Assembly: GCF_001279525.1 (NCBI RefSeq)
Contig: NZ_LGDY01000122.1
Span: 1-64,000 of the forward strand
Reading direction: 5' to 3'
DNA length: 64,000 nt
Origin: Nocardia sp. NRRL S-836
GTDB taxonomy: Bacteria; Actinomycetota; Actinomycetes; Mycobacteriales; Pseudonocardiaceae
The notes under the pieces were generated by a model. It was not told where the DNA came from. It searched no databases and saw only the letters and a list, made by a program, of their open reading frames with translations. A program made the translations under genes and the position numbers. Shown in pieces: positions 19,031-28,865 of the stretch (position 1 is its first letter; each line of letters begins with the position of its first letter).

Positions 19031-19051
19031 GCGGGGGACCCCTGCGTGAGC
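19031..19051 (+). repeat. Short dispersed intergenic repeat, copy 1
   Basis: A 21-base block reading GCGGGGGACCCCTGCG then TGAGC matches 33908-33928 at 20 of 21 positions. It lies in the 138-bp gap between nnr and alr, next to the small palindrome GTGAGCGCTCGCTCAC. Both copies are intergenic. Confidence 0.5.
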
Positions 19052-19100
19052 GCTCGCTCACACCCGATGAGCTGCGGCGCTATGACACGATGAACAGGTT

Positions 19101-20186
19101 ATGGCCCGTTCAGAAGTTGTCGTCGACCTCGGAGCGCTGCGGCACAACGTCGCGCTGCTCGCCGGCCTCGCGCCGGCCGCCCGGACCATGGCCGTCGTCA
19201 AGGCGGACGGGTACGGCCACGGCGCGGTGGAGGTCGCCCGCGCGGCGCTCGAAGCCGGTGCGACCTGGCTCGGGTCGTGCTCGACGCAGGAGGCCCTCGC
19301 GTTGCGGGCCGCCGGCATCCAGGCCCCGGTGCTGGCCTGGCTCGACGCCCCCGACGAGGACCTGGCCGCCGGTATCGCCGCGGACGTCGACCTGTCCGTG
19401 TCCTCGCTGTCGGACCTGCGCCGCGTCGAGCGGGCAGCGGAGGAGGCCGACGCCAGGCCGCGGCTCCACCTCAAGATCGACACCGGGCTGAGCCGCAACG
19501 GCTGCCAGCCGGCCGACTGGCCGGAGCTGGTCGAGCAGGCCAAGAAGCACGAGGTCGTGGCCGTCTGGTCGCACCTCGCCTCCGCCGACGTGATCGGCGA
19601 CCCGTCCATCGACCTGCAGGCCAAGCGGTTCGACGACGCCTACGAGGTCGCACGGGCGCACGGCCTGGACCCCATGCGGCACATCGCGAACTCCGCGGCC
19701 CTGCTGACCCGCCCCGACCTGCACTTCGACCTCGTCCGGCCAGGCATCGCGATCTACGGGCTGAACCCCGTGCCGACCGGCCACGACCTGCGTCCGGTCA
19801 TGTCCTTCCGGTCCCGTGTGGCGCTCACGAAACGCATCCCTGCCGGCGAGTCGGTCTCCTACGGGATGACGTGGACCGCGCGGCAGGACACGACGCTGGC
19901 ACTTGTGCCGGCGGGCTATGCGGACGGTGTGCCGAGGGCGCTCTCCGGCCGGATGGAGGTGCTCCTGGCCGGGAGGCGCCGCCCGGTGGTCGGGCGTGTC
20001 TGCATGGACCAGGTGGTCGTGGACTGCGGTGACGACCCGGTCGAGGAGGGTGCGGAGGTCCTGCTGTTCGGCGACGGGAGCAGGGGGGAGCCGACGGCGA
20101 CGGAGTGGGCGGAGCTGACCGGGACGATCGACTACGAGATCGTCTGCGGGATGTACCGGCCGCGGGTGCGGAGGATCTACACGTGA
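19101..20186 (+). CDS. alr: Alanine racemase
   Basis: A PLP enzyme interconverting L- and D-alanine for peptidoglycan. It has the PLP lysine in VVKADGYGHGA near the N-terminus, the second catalytic base in SVSYGMTWTA, HIANSAALL and DQVVVDCG. The length of 361 is normal. ATG 19101 was chosen because it precedes the first beta strand of the barrel directly (ARSEVVVDLGALRHN). Its stop overlaps the following hydrolase start (GTGA), beginning a run of coupled genes through tsaE. Confidence 0.96.
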   Translation: MARSEVVVDLGALRHNVALLAGLAPAARTMAVVKADGYGHGAVEVARAALEAGATWLGSCSTQEALALRAAGIQAPVLAWLDAPDEDLAAGIAADVDLSVSSLSDLRRVERAAEEADARPRLHLKIDTGLSRNGCQPADWPELVEQAKKHEVVAVWSHLASADVIGDPSIDLQAKRFDDAYEVARAHGLDPMRHIANSAALLTRPDLHFDLVRPGIAIYGLNPVPTGHDLRPVMSFRSRVALTKRIPAGESVSYGMTWTARQDTTLALVPAGYADGVPRALSGRMEVLLAGRRRPVVGRVCMDQVVVDCGDDPVEEGAEVLLFGDGSRGEPTATEWAELTGTIDYEIVCGMYRPRVRRIYT

Positions 20187-21280
20187 AGCCGGTGTGGAAG
20201 GTCGTCGGGTGGGTCGGTGGCGCGCTGGGTGCCGCCGTCGCGGGTGCCGCCGTCGCGCAGACCGCCAAGGTGTCGCACCAGCGCAGGACGGTGTCCGACA
20301 GCCTCGCCGACGAGCCGCTGGGCGCGCTGCGGCCGGACCGGGAGTCGACGGTCGCCGCCGACGACGGCGTGCCGCTCTCCGTCGAGGAGGTCGACCCCGG
20401 CGACGACGGCGAGGCCGACATCACCGTCGTGCTCGTGCACGGGTTCGCGCTCGACCGCCGCTGCTGGCACTTCCAGCGCCGTGACCTGGCCGAGCTGCTC
20501 GACCCCCGCGTGCACCAGGTGCTCTACGACCAGCGCGGCCACGGCCGTTCCGGGCGTTCGTCCGCCGAGTCCAGCACGATCGAGCAGCTCGCGCACGACC
20601 TCGACGCGGTGCTCCGCGCCGTCGTGCCGGAGGGGCCGCTGGTCCTGGTCGGGCACTCGATGGGTGGCATGACGATCATGGCGCTGGCCGAGCAGCGGCC
20701 TGACCTCTTCGCCGAACGGGTGCGCGGTGTCGCGCTCGTCGGCACGGCCGCCGGTGCCGTCGGTGGGGCCGGCCTGCCCAAGTCGGTGCTGTCGCGGCAC
20801 AACCCGGTGACGCTCGGCATCGGCCGGCTCGCCGGACTGCAGCCGGGCCTGGTCGAGTGGGCCCGCAGGAGCGCGAAGACCCTGACGTGGAGCGGTATCC
20901 GGACGTTCGCGTTCGGCGACCGCAAGGTGGCTCCGTCCCTCGTGGACCTGATGGAGCAGATGATCAACGGGACTGCGGTGCAGGTGCTCACCGAGTTCCT
21001 GGAGACGCTCGGCACGCACGACCGCTACAAGGCGCTGGCCGGGTTGCGGCACTGCGAGGTGCTGATCCTCAGCGGCGACGCGGACAAGCTCACGCCGTTC
21101 TCGCACGCCGAGCGGATGGCCGAGGAGATGCCGCACGCCACGCTGGTCAGGGCCCCCGGTGCCGGGCACATGGTGATGATGGAGCAGGCTGACCTGGTCA
21201 ACGACCACCTGGTCGCGCTCATCGAGCGGTGCGCGGCCGATCGCGGAGAAAGTCGGAAGAAGTGGTGGCGGCGAGCGTGA
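20183..21280 (+). CDS. Membrane-anchored alpha/beta hydrolase
   Basis: 365 residues from GTG 20183. An N-terminal hydrophobic segment (VVGWVGGALGAAVAGAAVA) suggests a membrane anchor or export signal. The hydrolase core has VLVHGFALDRRCW (oxyanion), YDQRGHGRSG, the nucleophile elbow GHSMGGMTI, an acid in LSGDADKLTP and the histidine in GAGHMVMME. It lies between alr and tsaE with start/stop overlaps, an arrangement common in actinobacteria. A lipase- or esterase-like role at the envelope is inferred; the substrate is unknown. Confidence 0.87.
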   Translation: MKPVWKVVGWVGGALGAAVAGAAVAQTAKVSHQRRTVSDSLADEPLGALRPDRESTVAADDGVPLSVEEVDPGDDGEADITVVLVHGFALDRRCWHFQRRDLAELLDPRVHQVLYDQRGHGRSGRSSAESSTIEQLAHDLDAVLRAVVPEGPLVLVGHSMGGMTIMALAEQRPDLFAERVRGVALVGTAAGAVGGAGLPKSVLSRHNPVTLGIGRLAGLQPGLVEWARRSAKTLTWSGIRTFAFGDRKVAPSLVDLMEQMINGTAVQVLTEFLETLGTHDRYKALAGLRHCEVLILSGDADKLTPFSHAERMAEEMPHATLVRAPGAGHMVMMEQADLVNDHLVALIERCAADRGESRKKWWRRA

Positions 21281-21738
21281 GGACCGTCGAACTGCCCCTG
21301 GTGGAGGACACCGAGGAGTTCGGCCGCAGGCTGGGAGAACTCGTGCGGGCAGGCGACCTGCTGCTGCTCGCGGGCCCGCTGGGAGCCGGCAAGACCGCGC
21401 TGGTGCGCGGGCTGGCGCGCGGTCTCGGCGTGCAGGGCCGGGTGAGCTCCCCGACGTTCGTGATCGCCCGCGTCCACGAGCCCGCCGAGGACGGCAGGGG
21501 CGTGCCGCTGGTGCACGTCGACGCGTACCGGCTCGGTGGTCACCTCGACGAGCTGGACGACCTCGACCTCGACACCGACCTGGTCGACGCCGTGGTGGCC
21601 GTCGAGTGGGGCGAGGGCGTCGCGGAACGCCTGAGCGAGGACCACCTGCTCATCCGCCTCGAACGCGGGACCGACGACGTTCGCACGGCCCAGCTGGTCC
21701 CGCACGGCGACTGGATCGGTCGTAACCTGCCGGTGTGA
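21265..21738 (+). CDS. tsaE: tRNA t6A biosynthesis ATPase TsaE
   Basis: A P-loop ATPase needed, with TsaB and TsaD, for the threonylcarbamoyl modification of A37 in ANN-decoding tRNAs. Walker A is GPLGAGKTALVRGLARGLG, followed by VSSPTFVIARVH, HVDAYRLGG and VAVEWGEG, all family signatures. The start is uncertain. GTGs at 21262, 21265 and 21277 are all possible, and all overlap the preceding hydrolase gene. I chose 21265 for its closeness to GGAAGA and for giving a short N-terminus before the core. Confidence 0.9.
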   Translation: MAASVRTVELPLVEDTEEFGRRLGELVRAGDLLLLAGPLGAGKTALVRGLARGLGVQGRVSSPTFVIARVHEPAEDGRGVPLVHVDAYRLGGHLDELDDLDLDTDLVDAVVAVEWGEGVAERLSEDHLLIRLERGTDDVRTAQLVPHGDWIGRNLPV

Positions 21739-21801
21739 CGTCGTTCGGCGGATGGGGTGACGTCCGTTCAGGACGAGTCACGGCCGCCCGATGACCCCGG
21801 C

Positions 21802-22125
21802 ATGAGCACGAAGGCGTTCCTCGCGACCGCGGTGGTCGGTGGTGCCCTGCTCGCCGCGGCCGTGCCCGCCGCCGCCGGTGAGGACGACCGGCCCGGCGGC
21901 CGCCTGTGCGCCGCGCCGTGGCAGTGGAACGGCCCGCTCTCGCTGCTGCACGAGGGCCCCGTGCCCGGCTACGTCACGTGCGCCGACGACCGCGCCACCG
22001 GTGGCGGCACCGTCAGCGTGCTGGACGACGCCTGTGCCGTGCCGTGGCGGTGGAACGGCCCGCTGGAGATCTTCACGGTCGACTCACCGGCCCGTCTCGC
22101 CTGCGACGGCGACCCGGCCGGCTGA
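21802..22125 (+). CDS. Small secreted protein with a duplicated WxWNGPL motif
   Basis: A 107-residue product with an N-terminal signal peptide (MSTKAFLATAVVGGALLAAA, cleavage near AAAGED). The mature part contains two copies of a short motif, CAAPWQWNGPLSLL and CAVPWRWNGPLEIF, each with a nearby cysteine, so it may be a small disulfide-bonded exported protein with internal duplication. An upstream in-frame GTG (21757) would bury the signal peptide. It lies between tsaE and tsaB and ends at a strong hairpin. Function unknown; chaplin- or peptide-like exported proteins of actinomycetes are comparable in size only. Confidence 0.65.
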   Translation: MSTKAFLATAVVGGALLAAAVPAAAGEDDRPGGRLCAAPWQWNGPLSLLHEGPVPGYVTCADDRATGGGTVSVLDDACAVPWRWNGPLEIFTVDSPARLACDGDPAG

Positions 22126-22137
22126 CCGCCACGAGCT

Positions 22138-22177
22138 CAGCGGGATGGCCGGACCGAGCCCTCCGGCCATCCCGCTG
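22138..22177 (+). terminator. Terminator after the small secreted protein
   Basis: A perfect 16-bp stem (CAGCGGGATGGCCGGA at 22138, complement ending 22177) with an 8-base loop. The rest of the gap to tsaB (22178-22352) shows no further feature apart from a possible promoter just before the GTG. Confidence 0.85.
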
Positions 22178-22352
22178 ACCGTCCCGTGAGGACAGCTCGC
22201 GCCGCAGGACCCGAGCTCCGGTGGTGCCGGCACTTCGCCCGCCGGCACCACCCGCCCGCCCTGGTCGCCGGCGGTCCGCCGCCACGCCTGACGAGCGCGT
22301 CGGCGCACGGCGACGAGGTCGACGGCACGAGCTCGTACTACCCTGGACAACC

Positions 22353-23033
22353 GTGCTAGTGCTCGCCGTCGACACGGCCACCCCCGCAGTCACCGCCGGT
22401 GTGGTCGACCTCGCGCCAGACACCCCGCCGCGGCTGCTCGCGAAGCGGGTGACGCTCAACCCCAAGGCGCACGGCGAGCTGCTCACCCCGCACATCAGCG
22501 CCGCGCTCGAAGAGGCCGGCAAGACCTTCGCCGACCTCGACGCGATCGTCGTCGGCGCCGGCCCCGGCCCGTTCACCGGCCTGCGGGTCGGCCTCGCCAC
22601 CGCCGCCGCGCTCGGCCAGGCGCTGAACCGGCCGGTCTACCCGGTGGCCACCACGGACGCGATCGCCAGGGACGCCGCCAGCGGCCACCCGCTGCTCGTC
22701 GCCACGGACGCGCGCCGCAGGGAGGTCTACTGGGCCGCCTACGACGCCGCGGGCCGCCGCACCGACGGGCCGCACGTCGAACGCCCGCAGGAGCTCGCGG
22801 AGAAGCTGCCCGCGCTGGGCGTGCACCAGGCGACCGGTGAGGGCGCGGAGCTCTACGCCGACGTCCTCGGCTTGGAGCTGCTCCAAGCCAGGCACCCGTC
22901 GCCGGAGGGCCTGGTCGCCGCCGCGGCCGCCGAGGTGCTCGCGAAGGCCCGTCCCGCCGCGCTCACCCCGCTCTACCTGCGGCGCCCGGACGCGGTCGAA
23001 CCGGTCGGGCGCAAGCGGGTGACCAGGCCATGA
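22353..23033 (+). CDS. tsaB: tRNA t6A biosynthesis protein TsaB
   Basis: An inactive TsaD-like scaffold that dimerises with TsaD. It has VLAVDTATPAVTAG at the N-terminus and VGAGPGPFTGLRVGLATAAALGQAL, the family hallmark. The start GTG 22353 encodes MLVLAVDTAT; there is no ribosome-binding site, suggesting a leaderless message. The stop overlaps the rimI start (ATGA). The set tsaE...tsaB-rimI-tsaD matches Rv3422c-Rv3419c. Confidence 0.94.
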   Translation: MLVLAVDTATPAVTAGVVDLAPDTPPRLLAKRVTLNPKAHGELLTPHISAALEEAGKTFADLDAIVVGAGPGPFTGLRVGLATAAALGQALNRPVYPVATTDAIARDAASGHPLLVATDARRREVYWAAYDAAGRRTDGPHVERPQELAEKLPALGVHQATGEGAELYADVLGLELLQARHPSPEGLVAAAAAEVLAKARPAALTPLYLRRPDAVEPVGRKRVTRP

Positions 23034-23488
23034 CCACCGGCACCGTCACGCTCGCGCCGTTGCAGCACGCCGACGTGCCCAAGTGCCACGAGATCGAGCT
23101 CGACCTGTTCCCCGGTGAGGACCCGTGGAGCGAGAACGCGTTCCACAGCGAGCTCGACCGCGGCAACTACTACAAGGGCGCGTACAGCGACAACGAACTC
23201 ATCGGCTACGCAGGGCTCGCCGCGTCGGCGTACGAGGCGAGTGTGCACACCATCGCCGTGGCACGGCACTGGCAGGGCAAGGGTGTCGGCAAGCTGCTGC
23301 TGCGCGACCTGCTGGCCCGCGTCGACGAGATCAACGTGCCGGTGTTCCTCGAGGTCCGCACGGACAACGAGCCCGCGATCGCCCTCTACCGCGCGCACGG
23401 CTTCGAACGCCTCGGGCTGCGCCGCCGCTACTACCAGCCGTCGGGTGCCGACGCGTACACGATGGGAAGGCCCGCACAAAGTGTCTAG
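23030..23488 (+). CDS. rimI: Ribosomal protein S18-alanine N-acetyltransferase
   Basis: A GNAT acetyltransferase of 152 residues. The acetyl-CoA-binding motif is [15 protein letters not shown], preceded by ASVHTIAVA and followed by [20 protein letters not shown] and RRRYYQP, which is the RimI pattern. It acetylates the S18 N-terminus in E. coli; actinobacterial homologues may act on other proteins. It is tightly coupled to tsaB (ATGA) and overlaps tsaD by 8 bp, as in mycobacteria. Confidence 0.93.
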   Translation: MTTGTVTLAPLQHADVPKCHEIELDLFPGEDPWSENAFHSELDRGNYYKGAYSDNELIGYAGLAASAYEASVHTIAVARHWQGKGVGKLLLRDLLARVDEINVPVFLEVRTDNEPAIALYRAHGFERLGLRRRYYQPSGADAYTMGRPAQSV

Positions 23489-24551
23489 CCCCAACAACGG
23501 TGACCGCCTGATCCTCGGAATCGAGAGCTCGTGCGACGAGACAGGCGTCGGCATCGTCCGCCTCGGCCCGGACGGCGCGCTCGAACTGCTCGCCGACGAG
23601 GTCGCCTCCTCCGTCGAGGAACACGCCCGCTTCGGCGGCGTCGTGCCGGAGGTCGCCTCGCGCGCGCACCTGGAGGCCATGGTCCCGACCATGCGCCGCG
23701 CGCTCGACACGTCCGGTGTCGAGCTCTCGCAGATCCACTCCATCGCCGTCACCGCCGGTCCCGGTCTGGCCGGCGCGCTGCTGGTCGGTGTCTCCGCCGC
23801 GAAGGCGTACGCCGCCGCGCTCGGCAAGCCGCTCTACGGCGTGAACCACCTCGCGGGCCACGTCGCGGCGGACACGCTGCAGCACGGCCCGTTGCCGCAG
23901 CGGTGCCTGGCGCTGCTGGTCTCCGGCGGCCACTCGCAGCTGCTGCTCGTCGAGGGCGGCCTGGCGAACTCGATCACCGAGATCGGGTCCACCGTGGACG
24001 ACGCGGCCGGTGAGGCCTACGACAAGGTGGCGCGGCTGCTCGACCTGCCCTACCCCGGCGGCCCGCCCATCGACAAGCTCGCCAAGACCGGCAACGGCTG
24101 CGCGATCGCGTTCCCGCGCGGTCTGACCGGCCCGCGTGACGCGAAGTACGACTTCTCGTTCTCCGGCCTGAAGACCTCCGTGGCCCGCTGGGTCGAACGC
24201 GCCGAGCGCGCCGGTGAGGAGATCCCGCTGGCCGACGTCGCGGCGTCGTTCCAGGAGGCCGTCGCGGACGTGCTGACCGCCAAGGCGATCCGGGCGGCGA
24301 AGGACCTGAACGTCGGCACGCTGGTGATCTCCGGCGGTGTCGCGGCGAACTCGCGGCTGAGCGGCCTGGCCGCCGAGCGCTGCGCCGAGGCCGGCATCGA
24401 GCTGCGCGTGCCGCGCCCCCGCCTGTGCACCGACAACGGCGCGATGATCGCGGCGCTCGGCGCCCACCTCGTCGCGGCGGGCGCCAAACCGTCCAGGATG
24501 GACCTCAGCACGACCCCCGGCCTCCCGGTCGGAACCGTGCAAATCCTCTGA
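23481..24551 (+). CDS. tsaD: tRNA N6-adenosine threonylcarbamoyltransferase
   Basis: The catalytic subunit of t6A synthesis, transferring threonylcarbamoyl from TC-AMP to A37. It has [26 protein letters not shown], the metal-binding histidines in [22 protein letters not shown] and the second metal region with [15 protein letters not shown] sequence and [12 protein letters not shown] 23481 ([13 protein letters not shown]) overlaps the end of rimI. It closes the cluster at a long double-palindrome terminator shared with the convergent phoD. Confidence 0.96.
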   Translation: MSSPNNGDRLILGIESSCDETGVGIVRLGPDGALELLADEVASSVEEHARFGGVVPEVASRAHLEAMVPTMRRALDTSGVELSQIHSIAVTAGPGLAGALLVGVSAAKAYAAALGKPLYGVNHLAGHVAADTLQHGPLPQRCLALLVSGGHSQLLLVEGGLANSITEIGSTVDDAAGEAYDKVARLLDLPYPGGPPIDKLAKTGNGCAIAFPRGLTGPRDAKYDFSFSGLKTSVARWVERAERAGEEIPLADVAASFQEAVADVLTAKAIRAAKDLNVGTLVISGGVAANSRLSGLAAERCAEAGIELRVPRPRLCTDNGAMIAALGAHLVAAGAKPSRMDLSTTPGLPVGTVQIL

Positions 24552-24558
24552 CCCCGAC

Positions 24559-24611
24559 GTCACGCGGGGCCCCCGCGTTCTCCTCAGGGAAACGCGGGGC
24601 CCCCGCGTGAC
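24559..24611. terminator. Bidirectional terminator built from two copies of one palindrome
   Basis: ACGCGGGGCCCCCGCGT occurs at 24562-24578 and again at 24592-24608. The flanks (GTC/GAC, TT/AA) also pair, so 24559-24579 and 24591-24611 form one long stem with a single central mismatch. It lies between the convergent tsaD and phoD genes. Confidence 0.85.
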
Positions 24612-24635
24612 TTCCGGCATGCGGAATGTGCGACA

Positions 24636-26144
24636 TCAGCCGACGCGGTTCAGGCCGGGGTTGCGGTCCTCGACCACGAACGAGGCCTTCGTGACGACCG
24701 GAGCCCCGCGACGGGACACGAAGTCCAGGCCTCGGAAGTCCGTGCGCAGCTCATCGGGCGTGAAGCGGGTCAGCGCGTACCCGCGCCGGTTGTTGAAGTA
24801 CTTCACGTGCGGGTTCTCCCGCAGCCACGACGGCGTCTCCGGGTACTCCTCGGAGCCGTCGCCACCGGCCGTGATCGACGTGGTCACCAGCTCGGTCGCG
24901 AGCGTGCGCGACGACGGGTCGTCCCAGCGCTGCTTGACCTCCGCGCCCCACGCGGCGTGCACGTCACCGGTGAGCACGACCGGGTTGCGCACGTCCGCGA
25001 ACCCCGCCACCACCCGGTCGCGGTCCGCCACGTAGCCGTCCCACGCGTCGAGCAGGAACTTGTCGACGTCACCGGGGATGTAGTCGTACTGCGAGAAGAA
25101 CACCTGCTGGCCCAGGACGTCCCACCGCGCGCTCGACTCGCGGAAGCCGCGCAGCAGCCACCGCTCCTGCTCGTCGCCGAGCATCGTGCGGGACGGCTCC
25201 AGCCGCTGCGGGCAGAGCTGCAACCCGTCGCCGCAGGCCTGGTCGGTGCGGTACTGGCGGGTGTCGAGCATGTGGAACGTGGCCAGCGCGCCCCACCGGA
25301 TCCGCCGGTACAGCCGCGATGACCTGCGGATGGGCATGTTCTCGTAGTAGGCCCGGAAGGCCGCGGCCCTGCGTGCGGCGAAGTCCGGCTGCGGCTTCTC
25401 CGGCTGCAGCCCCGCCCAGTTGTTGTCGACCTCGTGGTCGTCCCACACCACCGCCCACGGCGCGGCGGCGTGCGCGGCCTGCAGGTCCGGGTCGGCCTTG
25501 TACTGCGCCTGGCGGCGGCGGTAGTCCGCGAGCGTGACGGTGGTGGGGCCCTCGACGTGGCGGACGTTGCCCTGCGGAGCGACGTGGATGCCGCTCGCGT
25601 ACTCGTAGGTGTAGTCGCCCAGGTGCAGCACGAGGTCCGGTTCGTCCTCCGCGAGCCGGCGGTAGGCCGTGAAGTAGCCGTGCTCGAACTGCGCGCACGA
25701 CGCGAAGGCCATCGTCAGCGGCACCGACAGCGATCCGGCGGCGGGCGCCGTGCGGGTGCGGCCGGTGCGGGAGAGGTGCCCGAGCGCCTTGAACCGGTAG
25801 GAGTACTCGCGGCCGGGCCGCAGGCCGGACAGTTCCAGGTGGACGCTGTGGCCGTCCTCCGGTCGAGCCGTGGTCGAGCCCTGCTGCACGATCCGGGTGA
25901 ACCGGTCGTCGTCGGCGAGCTGCCAGGACACCTCGACCGGGCGCGCCGGCATGCCGCCCGACCCGTCGTCGGCGAGCGGATCGCGGGCCAGCCGGGTCCA
26001 CAACACCACTCCGTCGGGTGTCGGGTCACCCGAGGCCACACCCAGTGTGAAAGGGTCGCTGCGACGGGCGGACGCCGCAGCCGAGAACGCTGTGACCCCG
26101 GCCACCCCGGCGAGCAGCAGCGTTCGGCGCGTCAACGTGGACAT
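24636..26144 (-). CDS. phoD: PhoD-family alkaline phosphatase, Tat-exported
   Basis: Starts at ATG 26144 with a twin-arginine signal (STLTRRTLLLAGVAGVTAF) and AAASA near the cleavage site, so it acts outside the membrane. A fibronectin-like N-terminal domain is followed by the metallophosphatase core: FASCAQFEHGYFTAYR, LHLGDYTYEY, VWDDHEVDNNW and VLTGDVHAAW supply the Asp, Asn and His metal ligands. PhoD enzymes cleave phosphomonoesters and diesters with Ca and Fe cofactors and are often induced by phosphate limitation. No PHO box was recognised upstream. It diverges from groES. Confidence 0.92.
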   Translation of the reverse strand: MSTLTRRTLLLAGVAGVTAFSAAASARRSDPFTLGVASGDPTPDGVVLWTRLARDPLADDGSGGMPARPVEVSWQLADDDRFTRIVQQGSTTARPEDGHSVHLELSGLRPGREYSYRFKALGHLSRTGRTRTAPAAGSLSVPLTMAFASCAQFEHGYFTAYRRLAEDEPDLVLHLGDYTYEYASGIHVAPQGNVRHVEGPTTVTLADYRRRQAQYKADPDLQAAHAAAPWAVVWDDHEVDNNWAGLQPEKPQPDFAARRAAAFRAYYENMPIRRSSRLYRRIRWGALATFHMLDTRQYRTDQACGDGLQLCPQRLEPSRTMLGDEQERWLLRGFRESSARWDVLGQQVFFSQYDYIPGDVDKFLLDAWDGYVADRDRVVAGFADVRNPVVLTGDVHAAWGAEVKQRWDDPSSRTLATELVTTSITAGGDGSEEYPETPSWLRENPHVKYFNNRRGYALTRFTPDELRTDFRGLDFVSRRGAPVVTKASFVVEDRNPGLNRVG

Positions 26145-26196
26145 GGGGTGAACACGGCTCCCAGTGGGTGATCGGTTCGGGACCCTCGTTGAAGCG

Positions 26197-26223
26197 TTGG
26201 CACTCTCATGGGTAGAGTGCCAA
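26197..26223 (+). promoter_or_regulatory. CIRCE element (HrcA operator)
   Basis: TTGGCACTC, nine bases, GAGTGCCAA: the 9-9-9 inverted repeat of CIRCE with symmetrical A-to-G changes from the consensus TTAGCACTC. It lies 96 bp before the groES start, and HrcA repression of groES-groEL1 under non-stress conditions is expected. Confidence 0.95.
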
Positions 26224-26318
26224 TTGCACGGCACCAGCACCGCCCCGACCCCCGCGACGGCGGGGTGGCAGGTAGCCGTAACAACGAAACCTGCCAACGA
26301 CCCGTGGAGGTCATCCCG

Positions 26319-26612
26319 GTGAGCGTGAACATCAAGCCGCTCGAGGACAAGATCGTCGTTCAGGCCTCCGAGGCCGAGACGACCACTGCCTCCGGCCTCG
26401 TGATCCCGGACACCGCGAAGGAGAAGCCCCAGGAGGGCAAGGTCCTCGCGGTGGGCCCCGGCCGCATCGACGACAAGGGCAACCGCGTCCCGGTCGACGT
26501 TGCCGTGGGCGACGTCGTCATCTACTCGAAGTACGGCGGCACCGAGGTCAAGTACAACGGCGAGGAGTACCTGATCCTCTCCGCCCGCGACGTGCTGGCC
26601 GTCGTCAACTAG
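26319..26612 (+). CDS. groES: Co-chaperonin GroES
   Basis: A 97-residue 10-kDa chaperonin, the heptameric lid of GroEL. It starts at GTG 26319, eight bases after TGGAGG, reading [14 protein letters not shown]. Then follow [16 protein letters not shown] (mobile loop), [10 protein letters not shown] and [27 protein letters not shown] 26325 is an in-frame alternative. It is preceded by CIRCE and followed 82 bp later by groEL1. Confidence 0.97.
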   Translation: MSVNIKPLEDKIVVQASEAETTTASGLVIPDTAKEKPQEGKVLAVGPGRIDDKGNRVPVDVAVGDVVIYSKYGGTEVKYNGEEYLILSARDVLAVVN

Positions 26613-26691
26613 GACGACCGGCTGTCATGCCTGACGCCCCGGCGCCCCACTCCGGGGCTTCCGGGGCGTTTCGCTACCAGAGAGGCTTTAG

Positions 26692-28317
<1,626 letters not shown>

Positions 28318-28353
28318 GTTGCCCGTCCCGCCTCGGGCGGGACGGTGAGCTGA

Positions 28354-28398
28354 CAGCCGGAGGGGGCGGTACCTGCGCGGTACCGCCCCCTCCGGCTG
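28354..28398. terminator. Bidirectional terminator of groEL1 and whiB
   Basis: A perfect 20-bp stem (CAGCCGGAGGGGGCGGTACC at 28354-28373, complement 28379-28398) with a 5-base loop, between the convergent groEL1 and WhiB genes. A smaller hairpin (GTCCCGCC/GGCGGGAC) precedes it at about 28325-28343. Confidence 0.9.
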
Positions 28399-28400
28399 TT

Positions 28401-28697
28401 CTAGACGATCGCCAGCTGGCGCTTGCGCGCCTTGATGATGTGGTCGCGCTCCGATTCCGAGAGCCCGCCCCAGATTCCGTAGGGTTCCTGCACCGCGAGC
28501 GCGTGCCTGCGACACATCTCCAGCACTGGGCAGGCGAGGCAGACGGCCTTGGCGCGAGCTTCCCGCCGGGCTCTCGCCGGACCCCGCTCACCGTCGGGGT
28601 GGAAGAAGAACGCACTGTCCATGCCCCGGCACGAACCGCGCATCTGCCAGTCCCACAGGTCTGCGTTGGGACCGGGGAGCCTTCGGGTGTCCGCCAT
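28401..28697 (-). CDS. WhiB-family iron-sulfur regulator (WhiD/WhiB3 type)
   Basis: 98 residues with the four [4Fe-4S] cysteines (GSCRG, then CLACPVLEMC) and the GxWGG turn in EPYGIWGGLSESERD, followed by a basic end KARKRQ. The N-terminus RLPGPNADLWDWQ and FFFHPDGERG match WhiD of Streptomyces and WhiB3 of M. tuberculosis. WhiD is needed for late sporulation and WhiB3 senses redox and controls lipid synthesis; both act with the primary sigma factor. Its place beside groEL1 is the same in M. tuberculosis (Rv3416-Rv3417c) and near bldM-sigD in Streptomyces. Confidence 0.93.
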   Translation of the reverse strand: MADTRRLPGPNADLWDWQMRGSCRGMDSAFFFHPDGERGPARARREARAKAVCLACPVLEMCRRHALAVQEPYGIWGGLSESERDHIIKARKRQLAIV

Positions 28698-28865
28698 CGA
28701 GACCGCCTCCGTGACGACTGCTCCATTCGGCTTAATGAAGATCCACCGTAGAACCGCGTCAATACTTGTTCAAGAGGCTGAAGACCCAAATCAACTGATG
28801 GGTGACGGCACGCGTGTTCGCTCACTCACCGCCCGGAGTTGCCGCCCGGATGAGGTGAACGGAAC

